A DNA stretch of 64,000 bases from Streptomyces odontomachi (GTDB lineage: Bacteria > Actinomycetota > Actinomycetes > Streptomycetales > Streptomycetaceae): assembly GCF_024435355.1 (NCBI RefSeq), contig NZ_JAMJWG010000017.1, forward strand, positions 1 to 64,000, in the 5' to 3' direction. The notes under the pieces are model-generated. The model saw only the letters and a list, made by a program, of their open reading frames with translations. It did no database searches and was not told the origin of the DNA. Numbering within the stretch: the stretch's first letter is position 1; each line of letters begins with the position of its first letter. Shown one piece after another: positions 1-8,900 of the stretch. A program made the position numbers and the translations under genes.

Positions 1-78
1 GCGCTAAGTCGGAGTTCATCGTCTCCCCGTTCTCGGCGGTGTTTTCCCCGTTCTCAGGGCGGCGGGCGGTACTCATGC

Positions 79-123
79 GTCACGCCCGTCAGCCGGCGAA
101 GAGGCCTGACTGACGGGCGTGAC
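79..123. terminator. Strong hairpin, probable terminator of the tRNA-like gene
   Basis: A perfect 14-bp inverted repeat (79-92 with 110-123) encloses a 17-base loop. It lies 178 bp beyond the 3' end of the leftward tRNA-like gene. It could also end transcription from a gene to the left of the window. Bases 1-78 hold no recognisable gene. Confidence 0.5.
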
Positions 124-300
124 CACTCCGCCGGCGCGGGGGCGATCCGGCGGAGCCGAGGGCATCGGTGGATGGTGCGGTGTCCGGGGGATCGGTCGGC
201 ACACGTTCACCCGATGCGTCTGCGGAACCGGCGGGAAACGGAGCACATTTCGTGCCGCCCGTATCGCCCGTATCGCCGTGCTGCGTCGTGCATACTGCGC

Positions 301-395
301 GGAGAGGGCAGGATTCGAACCTGCGTGGACCCGCAGGGGTCCGGCCTTCGAGTCGGGCTCGTAGGTCCCCGATAAGCCGCTCCGGGCACCTCTCC
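301..395 (-). tRNA. Serine-type (class II) tRNA-like gene with aberrant anticodon arm
   Basis: The leftward 95-nt RNA has a perfect 7-bp acceptor stem (GGAGAGG with CCTCTCC), a perfect 5-bp T stem with loop TTCGAAT, a 4-bp D stem with the GG of the D loop, and a long 6-bp variable arm (GGACCC/GGGTCC). The discriminator base would be G and no CCA is encoded. Together these are serine-tRNA identity features. The anticodon arm is abnormal. A serine-like loop CTCGAAG (anticodon CGA) can be read, but its stem has two mismatches, runs into the variable arm and follows about ten extra bases. The best local fold is instead a 3+4 bp stem with an A-A mismatch and a 5-base loop CCCGA. SerRS ignores the anticodon, so charging could survive while decoding might not. 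It lies 174 bp from the seryl-transferase gene. It may be a pseudo-tRNA, a decayed gene or a dedicated Ser donor. Confidence 0.7.
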
Positions 396-450
396 CTGTT
401 CTCGGCCCGGTTTCCCGTGCCGTTCACTGACACCACAGTGGCAGCCTCTG

Positions 451-479
451 CTGATAGGCCGCTGACGTCTCTCTGACGT
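451..479 (+). promoter_or_regulatory. Candidate SARP operator: heptamers at 11-bp spacing
   Basis: CTGATAG, CTGACGT and CTGACGT begin at 451, 462 and 473, exactly 11 bp apart. Direct heptamers in phase with the helix are the usual SARP recognition pattern. The site lies about 90 bp before the seryltransferase gene, and a SARP is encoded at 25635-26453. A related pair stands before the ACP-PKS operon. I see no convincing -10 at the expected distance. Confidence 0.5.
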
Positions 480-568
480 GTTATGCAAAGGGATTTCCAG
501 TCTTCCCCTCGATGGGGCGAGGTGCTCTACTCTCCCTGACTGAAAAGGCCATGGAAAGGGGTTCCGTA

Positions 569-1564
569 ATGCCCGCAACCGTTGTTGGCAATCCGCTGCT
601 TGCGGCCGTCCGAAATCACACGCAGGCCGAGAATCCCAGCTCGTTTCTCGCGCTGAACAGCGGTAACAGTACCTACTCCGTCCCAGATCGGGACGGAGCG
701 ATCTTCTACCGTCGTACCGGGCGGTTCGCCGTGCAGTTCGGCGGCCCGTTCGCCGCACCGGAGGACTACGACGCCCTGGCGGACGGCTTCCGGCAGTACG
801 TCAGGGACGAGGGGCTCAACCTGGTCGGCGTCCAGTTGCAGCGCCACGACGCCGAGCGTTATGCGCAGCAGGGGTTCACCGTCAATCAGGTCGGTGCGTC
901 GTGGGCGGTCAGCCTCGCGGACTTCTCGCTGCGCGGCACCCGCTTCATGCAACTGCGCAACAAGATCTCCCGCGCCCACCGCAACGGGCTCAAGATCCAG
1001 GAGGTGCCGGCCGGCGACTGGGAGTCCGCGATCACCACGATCGACCAGGCCTGGCTGGCGTCGAAGGGCGAGGGGGTCCACCAGCTGGAGTTCCTGGTCG
1101 GGCAGATCGGCGGCGAGGTGCAGCAGCACCGGCGGCTGTTCCTCGGCACCATCGACGGCGAGCCCGTCGCGTACATCTCGTACTCGCCGGTGTACGGCAG
1201 CCGGGCCGGCTGGATGCACGACCTCAGCCGGCGTATCCCGTCCGGCTCGCCGGGCCTGATGGAGGCCATCAACGCGCATGCCATCGAGGTCTTCCGTGCG
1301 GAGGGCGTCGCATGGCTGCACTTCGGCTTCACCCCGTTCACCGGCCTGGACGCGGCGCACGAGATCGAGGGCCACAGCCCGGCGTTCCAGTGGCTGATGC
1401 ACGCCCTGTGGGCCGAGGGCGCGGCGCTCTACCCGGCCCAGACCCAGCTGGCGTACAAGCAGAAATGGGCCCCCGACCTGCTGGTGCCCGAGTACGTCGC
1501 CTTCGACGGGCAGGCCTCGCTGGCGTCCTTCGCGCACATCTTCCGCGCCTGCAAGGCCTTCTGA
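569..1564 (+). CDS. Seryl-tRNA-dependent acyltransferase, VlmA-like (MprF/GNAT fold)
   Basis: This 331-residue soluble protein resembles the C-terminal aminoacyl-tRNA transferase domain of phosphatidylglycerol lysyltransferase (DUF2156, GNAT fold). It shows the family's run of Arg/Lys-rich and aromatic segments (LRNKISRAHR near 120, WMHDLSRR, HFGFTPF, AYKQKWAP near the C-terminus). VlmA of valanimycin biosynthesis belongs to this family and moves serine from seryl-tRNA to isobutylhydroxylamine. The same role, with a longer alkylhydroxylamine, is inferred here from the SerRS, N-hydroxylase and tRNA-like gene nearby. The ATG at 569 is chosen because GGAAAGGGG lies 7 bases upstream; an in-frame ATG 57 bp earlier lacks such a site. 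It probably leads an operon running to the SerRS gene. Confidence 0.8.
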   Translation: MPATVVGNPLLAAVRNHTQAENPSSFLALNSGNSTYSVPDRDGAIFYRRTGRFAVQFGGPFAAPEDYDALADGFRQYVRDEGLNLVGVQLQRHDAERYAQQGFTVNQVGASWAVSLADFSLRGTRFMQLRNKISRAHRNGLKIQEVPAGDWESAITTIDQAWLASKGEGVHQLEFLVGQIGGEVQQHRRLFLGTIDGEPVAYISYSPVYGSRAGWMHDLSRRIPSGSPGLMEAINAHAIEVFRAEGVAWLHFGFTPFTGLDAAHEIEGHSPAFQWLMHALWAEGAALYPAQTQLAYKQKWAPDLLVPEYVAFDGQASLASFAHIFRACKAF

Positions 1565-1658
1565 CGCCGGCCGCCGAGGCCCGTCGAGGCCCGGCCGCCG
1601 CCCCCACCACCCATGTGCCCGGCACCGCCCGGGCAGCTTCGAAGGAGTGATCAGAACC

Positions 1659-1817
1659 GTGAGCGAGAACGAGACCACCGACGGCCTCAAGCAGGCCATG
1701 GTGCAGAACCTGATGGGGGTCATCGGCGCCCCGGACGACGAGAGCGTGGCCGCCGCGGCCGACAGCGTGGTGCTGGCGCTCGACGCGCGGCTGCGCGAGG
1801 AGTACGGCGCCGCCTGA
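1659..1817 (+). CDS. Small 52-residue protein of unknown function
   Basis: A GTG start follows the ribosome site GAAGGAGTG by 9 bases and opens a 52-codon frame with normal high-GC codon use. The protein is acidic and probably helical (GLKQAMVQNLMGVIGAP followed by an Ala-rich helix). It has no Cys, no signal peptide and no carrier-protein serine motif. It lies 94 bp after the seryltransferase and before the permease, in the same direction. I recognise no family. A partner or stabiliser of the neighbouring transferase or SerRS is possible but unproven. Confidence 0.65.
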   Translation: MSENETTDGLKQAMVQNLMGVIGAPDDESVAAAADSVVLALDARLREEYGAA

Positions 1818-2206
1818 CCGGGCCGCCCCTCCCGCCCCCACCCTTTCTTTCGTTTCGTCCTTCTGCGTCATCGCGGCCCGCCCGGCCGGCACCCCGCCGG
1901 CCAGGCGCGCGCCCCCGATACGCCGGACACCCCGGTCATGCCTGACGCTCCGGCACGTCCGGTGCCCGTCCTGCGCGAGCCGGCGCACCCCGGCGCCCGC
2001 CCAACGAGGCGCTCATCAGCACGCGTTCGCCCGTGCACGCCGTACGGACCCGCCGGTGCGCGGTTCGCGGCACCGCTGCCGGACCGGCCGCCCGGGCACG
2101 GGCACCACCGCGCGGGCCACCCCAGCTCACTCCGGCTCACCCCAGCCCAGCCCACCCATCCCTCCCGGAACCTTCGGGATCCTCGTCCTCCAGTCCTGGA
2201 GTCCCC
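1818..2206. other. Intergenic region with no gene seen
   Basis: About 390 bp of very GC-rich sequence separates the small protein gene from the permease. It begins with a pyrimidine tract (around 1828-1862) and holds short C-rich runs. Open frames cross it, but none has a ribosome site or a recognisable product. Confidence 0.5.
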
Positions 2207-3805
2207 ATGCCCGAGAGCAGTTCCCCCGTCACGGAAAGGGCCGGGGCCGCCGCCCAGCGGCGGCTCGGTACCCGTCACATCCTGTTCCTGATCGTCGCCG
2301 CGGCAGCGCCGCTGTCCGCGATGGTGGGCACCGTGCCGCTCGCCTTCGCCTTCGGCAACGGCGCCGGCGTACCCGCGGCCTTCCTCTTCGCCGGTCTCAC
2401 CCTGCTCTGCTTCTCCGTGGGGTACGCGGTCAGCGCCCGCCGCACCGGCGGTTCCGGCGGCTTCTACGCCTCCGTCGCCGACGGCCTGGGCCGCCCGCCC
2501 GCCGCAGCCGCCGGCTACGTGGCCCTGCTCGCCTACAACTGCGCCGCCATCGGCCTCGTCGGTGCGCTGGGCTACTTCACCCAGCTGGTGCTGGCCGGGC
2601 ACGGGATCACCGTGTCCTGGGAGTGGTGCGCCGCGGTGGGCCTGGTCGTCGTGGCCGTCCTCGGCTACCGCGAGATCAGCGTCAGCGCCCGGCTGCTCGC
2701 GCTGCTGATGCTGGGCGAGATCGGCGTGCTGGTGGCGCTGGACGTGGCGATCCTCGCCCGGCACGGTGCCTCCGCGCTGCCCGCCGCCTCCTTCTCGCCG
2801 CACCGGGCGACGGGACCGGGCGCCGGTCTTGCGCTGATGTTCGCGTTCGTCTCGTTCATCGGCTTCGAGTCCGCCGCGCTGTACGGCAAGGAGGCGCGCG
2901 ACCCGAAGCGCAGCGTGCCGCGTGCCACCTACGGGGCGGTGGTGCTGATCGCCGGGTTCTACGCGCTGACCAGCTGGCTGTCGGTGGGCGCTATCGGGCC
3001 CGACCATGTGCGGGCGGTGGCGGGGAAGCAGATGGGCGACCTGTTCTTCGTCCTCGGCGACGACTTCCTGGGCTCCGTGGGCAGCAACGCCCTCCAGATC
3101 CTGCTCTGCACCAGCCTGTTCGCCGCCGCCCTCGCCCTGCACAGCGCCGCCAACCGGTATGCGCAGGTCCTTGCCGCCGACGGTCTGCTGCCCGCGCCGA
3201 TGGCCGCCGAGCATCCCCGGTACGGCTCGCCGCACCGCGCCTCCGTGGCCCAGAGCGTGCTCACGGCCGTGGTGGTGACCGGCTTCGCGCTGGCCGGCCT
3301 CGATCCGTACGCCGGCCTGACCACCAGCATGCTGGGCCTGGGCACGCTGGGCATCGTGGCCCTCCAGGCGCTGGCCGCACTGGCGGTGCTCGGACTGCGG
3401 CTGCGCCGCACCGCGGCGCCCGCCCACTGGTGGCGTGACGTGGTCGCCCCGCTGTTCGGTTTCGCCGGGCTGTGCGCCTCGGTGTGGCTGGTGGTCGGCA
3501 ACTTCGACATGCTCACCGGCTCGCCTTCGCGGGTGATCGCCGCGCTGCCGTGGCTGCTGGTGGTGGCGGCGCTGGTCGGATTCGGGCACGCCCTGCGGCT
3601 CCGTTCGGTCCGCCCCGAGCGCTACCGCGCACTGGGCGGCAGGACCGAGGCCGCCGCGGCACCCGACCCCTCCGCCGTGGCCGGCGGTCCCGTCCTGGCG
3701 GGCGTGCCGGCGCCCGGCGCCGCACCGGACACCACCACCTCCGACCAGCAGCACACCACCACCTCCGACCAACAGCCGGGAGGCCGCCGTGCACGATCCG
3801 CGTGA
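2207..3805 (+). CDS. APC-superfamily amino acid/amine permease
   Basis: This 532-residue membrane protein has about 12 hydrophobic helices. It carries the APC-family opening (a conserved first helix after GTRHILFLIVAAAAP) and the helix-6 region FAFVSFIGFESAALYGKEARDPKRSVPRA without its full context. The C-terminal 50 residues are a hydrophilic Ala/Pro/Thr tail containing two TTTSDQQ repeats. The ATG at 2207 is chosen because it begins the conserved permease N-terminus; only a weak TGGAG precedes it. Its end overlaps the SerRS start by 17 bp, so the two genes are probably translationally coupled. It may import serine or an amine precursor, or export an intermediate. The substrate is not deducible. 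Confidence 0.8.
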   Translation: MPESSSPVTERAGAAAQRRLGTRHILFLIVAAAAPLSAMVGTVPLAFAFGNGAGVPAAFLFAGLTLLCFSVGYAVSARRTGGSGGFYASVADGLGRPPAAAAGYVALLAYNCAAIGLVGALGYFTQLVLAGHGITVSWEWCAAVGLVVVAVLGYREISVSARLLALLMLGEIGVLVALDVAILARHGASALPAASFSPHRATGPGAGLALMFAFVSFIGFESAALYGKEARDPKRSVPRATYGAVVLIAGFYALTSWLSVGAIGPDHVRAVAGKQMGDLFFVLGDDFLGSVGSNALQILLCTSLFAAALALHSAANRYAQVLAADGLLPAPMAAEHPRYGSPHRASVAQSVLTAVVVTGFALAGLDPYAGLTTSMLGLGTLGIVALQALAALAVLGLRLRRTAAPAHWWRDVVAPLFGFAGLCASVWLVVGNFDMLTGSPSRVIAALPWLLVVAALVGFGHALRLRSVRPERYRALGGRTEAAAAPDPSAVAGGPVLAGVPAPGAAPDTTTSDQQHTTTSDQQPGGRRARSA

Positions 3806-5072
3806 ACTGATCGAGGCCGGCCAGGACGCCGTACGCCGGCTGGCCCGGCGGAAGTACGGCCTGGACCTGGCCGGGCTGACCGCCGCCCAACGGGCGCGCG
3901 CGGAGGCGCAGGCGGAGGTGACCCGGTTGCGGACCGAGATGAACCAGGCGCTCCGCGCACGCGGGCGCTCAGGGCCACCGTCCGAACAGGACAAGGCGGC
4001 CGCCCGCGCCCTGCGCACCCGGGTCCAGCAGGCCGAGGCGGCGGCCCGGACGGCGAGCGAGGCGCTCACCGCGACCCTGCTGACCGTCCCGAACCTCCCG
4101 CTGGACGCCGTCCCGGACGGTGACTCGGAGAAGGAGGCGGTGGAGGTACGGCGCGGTGGCCCGGCGCCCCGTGCGTCCGGTGCCGGCGCCCGCCACCACA
4201 GCGACATCGGGGAGGCCCTGGGCATCCTGGACCCGGCCGCGGCCGCCAGGCTCTCCGGCGCGCGGTTCAGCGTCAGCCGTGGCGCGGGGGCCCGTCTGGA
4301 GCGGGCGCTGGGCGACTTCTTCCTCGACCTGCACACCCGTGAGCAGGGCTACACCGAGTACGCGGTGCCGTTCCTGGTCCACCGGGAGACCATGACGGGC
4401 ACCGGTCAGCTCCCCAAGTTCGAGGACGACCTGTTCGCCACCCGGGTCGGCGAGCGGGAGCTGTTCCTCATCCCGACCGGTGAGGTACCGCTCACCAACC
4501 TGGTGGCCCAGGACGTGCTGGACCCCGCCGTGCTGCCGCTCGCCCTCACCGCGCGCACGCCGTGCTTCCGTGCGGAGGCGGGCGCGTACGGCCGTGACAC
4601 CCGGGGCGTGCTGCGGCTGCACCAGTTCGAGAAGGTCGAGCTGGTGCGGGTCTGCGCGCCCGAGGAGGCACAGCGGCAACTCGACCTGATGGTGGGCCAT
4701 GCCGAGGAGTGCCTGCGGCGCCTGGGGCTGTCGTACCGGGTGGTGCTGCTGCCCGCCGGGGACATGGGCTTCTCGGCCCGGATGACGTACGACATCGAGG
4801 TGTGGCTGCCGGGCAGCGACGCGTACCGGGAGATCTCGTCGGTCTCCGACTGCGGCACCTTCCAGGCCCGCAGGGCCGGCATCCGCTACCGGACAGCGCA
4901 CGGCCGCAAGGCGTACGCGGCCACCCTCAACGGTTCGGCGCTGCCCATCGGACGCACCGTCGCCGCGCTGCTGGAGCAGGGCGCCCAGGACGACGGCTCG
5001 GTGCTGCTGCCCGACGCCCTGGTGCCGTACACCGGCTTCCGCCGGATCCTGCCGGGCGGTGCGACGGAGTAG
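3789..5072 (+). CDS. Seryl-tRNA synthetase, cluster-borne second copy (VlmL-like)
   Basis: This 427-residue class II synthetase has an N-terminal antiparallel coiled-coil arm (about 25-105), motif 2 (FRAEAGAYGRDTRGVL...HQFEKVELV near 255-285), and motif 3 near the C-terminus (GSALPIGRTVAALLEQ). The serine-site segment TYDIEVWLPGS and the EISSVSDC stretch are also present, so it looks catalytically intact. It charges tRNA-Ser with serine. Standing among secondary-metabolism genes, it resembles VlmL, which supplies seryl-tRNA to VlmA in valanimycin biosynthesis. A housekeeping serS should exist elsewhere in the genome. The GTG start overlaps the permease end and is preceded by GGGAGG. An alternative is self-protection against a SerRS inhibitor, but the VlmA-like neighbour favours the supply role. 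Confidence 0.88.
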   Translation: MHDPRELIEAGQDAVRRLARRKYGLDLAGLTAAQRARAEAQAEVTRLRTEMNQALRARGRSGPPSEQDKAAARALRTRVQQAEAAARTASEALTATLLTVPNLPLDAVPDGDSEKEAVEVRRGGPAPRASGAGARHHSDIGEALGILDPAAAARLSGARFSVSRGAGARLERALGDFFLDLHTREQGYTEYAVPFLVHRETMTGTGQLPKFEDDLFATRVGERELFLIPTGEVPLTNLVAQDVLDPAVLPLALTARTPCFRAEAGAYGRDTRGVLRLHQFEKVELVRVCAPEEAQRQLDLMVGHAEECLRRLGLSYRVVLLPAGDMGFSARMTYDIEVWLPGSDAYREISSVSDCGTFQARRAGIRYRTAHGRKAYAATLNGSALPIGRTVAALLEQGAQDDGSVLLPDALVPYTGFRRILPGGATE

Positions 5073-5107
5073 CGTCGCGCCGCTGCGGGGCGGGCCCGTA
5101 GGGGTGC

Positions 5108-5281
5108 GGGGATGGGGGTACCTCCCACGCCCTTAAGGCAGTGGGGGAGCGACAAGCTACGACGAGACCGTCGGGTCGACACCGTCCGGGTGGGGCTGTT
5201 TCTGTCGTGTCCGGACTGCCGGACGGTGGGGGCTGGTCGCTCCCCCACTGCCTTAAAGGCGTGGGAGGTACCCCCATCCCC
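5108..5281. repeat. Long inverted repeat of a palindromic intergenic element
   Basis: Two 43-bp arms, 5108-5150 and 5239-5281, are near-perfect reverse complements separated by 88 bp, and similarity extends several bases outward. Each arm is itself an imperfect hairpin built on CTCCCAC...GTGGGGGAG around a TTAA centre. A diverged copy occurs at 30711-30760 behind miaB. The element follows the SerRS stop and may act as a terminator or an mRNA-protecting fold before the ACP-PKS operon. Confidence 0.75.
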
Positions 5282-5309
5282 GCGCCCCTTTGTGGCGCCT
5301 TCGGCGCCC

Positions 5310-5327
5310 CTGACACCCCGCTGACGG
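5310..5327 (+). promoter_or_regulatory. Candidate SARP operator before the ACP-PKS operon
   Basis: CTGACAC (5310) and CTGACGG (5321) are direct heptamers exactly 11 bp apart. They share the CTGAC core and the orientation of the repeats before the seryltransferase gene. The start of the downstream operon is about 155 bp away, and no clear -10 is visible. Confidence 0.45.
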
Positions 5328-5481
5328 CATGTGCACATGCCCGTGATGCCACGCCGTCGGTGAATGGACCGGCCTTCGAACCGTCGTTTGGATAGGCCCC
5401 TGGAAAGCCCTCCCCGATACCGGCCGGCACCGGCACGGTACGGGGCTCCCACACACACCCGAAGTGGCGGAGGCGATGACC

Positions 5482-5940
5482 GTGAGCGCGGTGGACGAAC
5501 GCCCGGTGGGGCCCGCGACGACGCCCGTCGCGGCGACGATGCGCGCCCTGCTCGACCTGCCGCGCGCCGAGCGCCGGGAGGCACTGGAGGACCTCGTGGC
5601 AGCGGAGTTCAAGACGGTCCTGCTGATGACCGACGAGGACGACCTCCCCATGGACGAGAGCTACTTCGACCTGGGGCTCACCTCCCTGACGATCACCGAC
5701 CTGAAACAGCGCCTGGAGGACATCATCGGCGCGGAGCTCAGTGCGGACCTGCTCTTCAACAGCCCCACGGTGGGGCGCCTGCTGGACCACATCTGCACGG
5801 AGCTGCTCCCCGACGTCTTCCGGCCCGGTGCCGCGCCCGGCACACCGGCGGCGCCACCGGCCGGCTCCACCACGGACACGACGGACACCACGGACACGAC
5901 GGACGCGATGCTCGACGAGGCCCTCAAGGACCTCTTCTAG
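5482..5940 (+). CDS. Discrete acyl carrier protein with C-terminal docking tail
   Basis: This 152-residue protein has one carrier domain (about 35-115). The phosphopantetheine serine is Ser68 in DLGLTSL, with Thr where Asp is usual. The C-terminal part is a Pro/Ala linker, four TTD repeats and an acidic helix ending DEALKDLF, which looks like a docking motif for the PKS 11 bp downstream. The GTG at 5482 is chosen because GGAGG at 5469-5473 lies 8 bases away; an ATG two codons earlier is too close. It probably carries the acid activated by the ligase and presents it to the ketosynthase. Confidence 0.8.
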   Translation: MSAVDERPVGPATTPVAATMRALLDLPRAERREALEDLVAAEFKTVLLMTDEDDLPMDESYFDLGLTSLTITDLKQRLEDIIGAELSADLLFNSPTVGRLLDHICTELLPDVFRPGAAPGTPAAPPAGSTTDTTDTTDTTDAMLDEALKDLF

Positions 5941-5951
5941 AGGCGGCGGAG

Positions 5952-8900
5952 ATGGCAAACGACCAGACTGCGACCACACCGGCCAGCGCACCACCCGCGA
6001 CCGACAGCGCCCTGGCCCAGGCCCAGGAGACCATCCGCAAGCAGCGCGCCCTGTTGCAGGACCTGCTGCGCGAGAAGTACGAGCCGATCGCGATCGTCGG
6101 CGTGGGCCTACGCTTCCCCGGGGCCAACAACACCCTGGAGGAGTTCACCGAGTTCCTGCGCGACGGACGCAGCGCCACCGGCCCGCTCCCCGAGGACCGC
6201 TGGGACGTCGAGGCGTTCGCCGCCGGCACCGGCCGGGGCGTGATCCAGACCAGGGCCGGCGGATTCCTCGACGACCTCGACCAGTTCGACGCCAGGTTCT
6301 TCAAGATCTCGCCGGCCGAGGCCAACTGCCTCGACCCGCAGCAGCGCCTGGTGCTGGAGACCGCCTGGGAGTCGCTGGAGCACGCCGGCATCGACCCGTC
6401 CGCACTGGGCCACAGCCGCGGCGGCGTCTACCTCGGCGCCAGCTCCGTCGACTACATCATGGAGATGGACGAGCTGCGCTACGACGAGCTCGACGGCCGG
6501 ATCGCGGCCGGCGTCTCGCACTCGGGCCTGTGCGGCCGGCTCTCCTACTTCCTCGGCTGGCGCGGCCCGTCCGTCACCGTGGACACCGCATGCTCCGCAT
6601 CCCTCGTCGCGCTGCACCTGGCCGTCCAGGGACTGCGCCGGGGCGAGTGCGAGATCGCGCTGGCCGGCGGCGTCAACGCCATCCACCACCCGCGGAGCAC
6701 CGCGCTCTTCTCCGACCTGAACGCGCTCGCGCCGGACGGCCGGTGCAAGACCTTCGACGAGGAGGCCGACGGCTACGGGCGCGCCGAAGGCTGCGGCATG
6801 CTGGTGCTCAAGCGGCTCTCGGACGCCCGCCGGGACGGCGACACGATCCTGGCACTGGTGCGCGGCAGCGCGCTCGCCCAGGACGGGGAGAGCGCAGGGC
6901 TCACCGTCCCCAACGGCACGGCCCAGGCCGAGCTGATCCGCAGCACGCTGCGCAGCGCCCGCCTGGGGCCGGGCGACATCCAGTACGTCGAGGCACACGG
7001 CACCGGGACCCCGCTCGGCGACCCGATCGAGATGGGCGCGATCAACGACGTCTTCGGCGACGCGCACAGCAAGGACAGGCCGCTGCTGGTCGGCTCGTGC
7101 AAGACGAACCTCGGGCACATGGAGCCGGCCGCCGGGGTCGGCGGCCTGATCAAGACCATCGCCCAACTGCGCGCCCGGACCATCTTCCCGCACCTCAACC
7201 TCACCCGGCCGTCCAGCCGCATCCCCTGGCAGGTGATCCCGGTCGAGGTGCCGACCGAGTGCCGCCCCTGGCAGGCCGAGACCCGCCGGGCGCTCGTCCA
7301 GTCCTTCGGCTTCACCGGCACCCTCGCGTGTGCCCTGCTCGAAGAGGCGCCCGCCGACGCCGCCCCGGCGGCGGACGACGCGCCCACCGCGCCCACCGCG
7401 AAGGCCGCGGGACGTGCCGATGTCTTCACCCTCTCGGCGAAGTCCCCGCGCGCCCTGAAGCTCCAGCTCGAGCGGTACCAGCAGCTGGTCGCCGACCACC
7501 CCGACCTCGCCGTCGACGCGTTCTGCCACTCCGCCAACGTCACCCGCGCGCACTTCGACCACCGCATCGCGGGCGTCGTACACGATCGCGCCGAACTCGC
7601 CGCGCTGCTCGCCGACCGGCTCGCCCGGATCGAAGGCGTGGCACCCCAGGCGCCGCGCAAGATCGCGTTCCTGTTCGCCGGGCAGGGCGCCCAGCGGCCG
7701 GGCATGGGCGCCGGCCTGTACGGGCGACACCGGGTGTTCCGCGAGGTGGTCGACGAGCTCGACGCCCTCTTCACCCCGTTGCTGGGCCGGTCGATCCGGG
7801 AGCTGATGTTCGACGGATCGGCGGACGGTCGGGAGCTGAACCGCACCCGGTACGCCCAGCCCGCCCTGTTCGTGCTGGAGTACGCGCTCGCCCGGCTCTG
7901 GATGTCCTGGGGGGTGCGGCCTTCCGTGCTGCTGGGACACAGCATCGGGGAGCTGACGGCCGCCACGATCGCGGGGCTCTTCACGCCCGCCGACGCGGTC
8001 AGGGTGGTCGCAGCCCGGGCCCGGTTGATGGACTCGGTGACCACTCCCGGCGGCATGGTGGCGGTACGCGCGGACGCGGCGACGGTGGCCCCGCTCGTGG
8101 AGAAGTACGACGACCTGGCCGTGGCCGCGTACAACGCGCCGGCCCAGTGCGTCATCTCGGGAGGCCGGGCGTCCCTGGCGGAAGTGGCCGCCGAGCTGTC
8201 CGCCCGGGGCGTGACGACCACGGTGCTGCCCGTCTCGCACGCCTTCCACTCACCGCTGATGCAGGAGGTCACCGATGCCTTCCGGGCGGTCTTCGACACC
8301 ATCACCTTCCACGAGACCGAGTTCACCCTGATCTCCAACCTCTCCGGCCGGCCGGCCCGGTGGCGCGAGATCTCCAAGGCCGACTACTGGGTGCGCCACC
8401 TGGTGGAGCCGGTCGACTTCGCGGGCAGCATGGGCGCCGTGGCGCGCCGCGGCCGGCACACGTTCATCGAGATGGGGCCGTCGGCGACCCTCACGTCGCT
8501 GGCCCGGGACAACGTGGGCAAGGAGGGCGACGACGGCCGGCTGTGGCTGACGAGCCTGCGCCGCAGGCGCCCGGACGACACGGTGCTGCTGTCGTCGCTC
8601 GCCGCGCTGTACACGGCGGGCCACGCGGTGTCCTGGCGGGGCCTGCACGCGGGGACCGGCCTGCCCAGGGTCACGTTGCCGAGCTACGCCTTCGACCGCC
8701 GCCGCCACTGGTTGCAGACGGACAACCCGCGCCACCCGGTGCCCACCGCGCACGCGGGCGCACCGGTCGAGGGCGCGCCCGGCCCAGCGGCCACGGACGG
8801 GGCGACCACGAACACCGCGTCCGGCGCACCCGATCCGCTCACGTTCGACATGGCGGGCCTTGCGGCGCTGCCCCAGGACGAGCGGCACACCGCGCTCGCC

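Noticed and set aside
301..324. tRNA 3' end as an integration (att) site for the whole cluster
   Set aside because: I found no second copy of the T-arm/acceptor segment in the window, no integrase gene, and the cluster lies on the 5' side of the tRNA-like gene.
119..476. Short open frames across the tRNA-like gene, including one containing RAGFEPA
   Set aside because: These are the familiar translations of a tRNA gene read on the opposite strand; no ribosome sites are present.
2033..2206. N-terminal extension of the permease
   Set aside because: The residues are Arg/Ser/Pro-rich and unlike any permease N-terminus; the ATG at 2207 begins the conserved protein.
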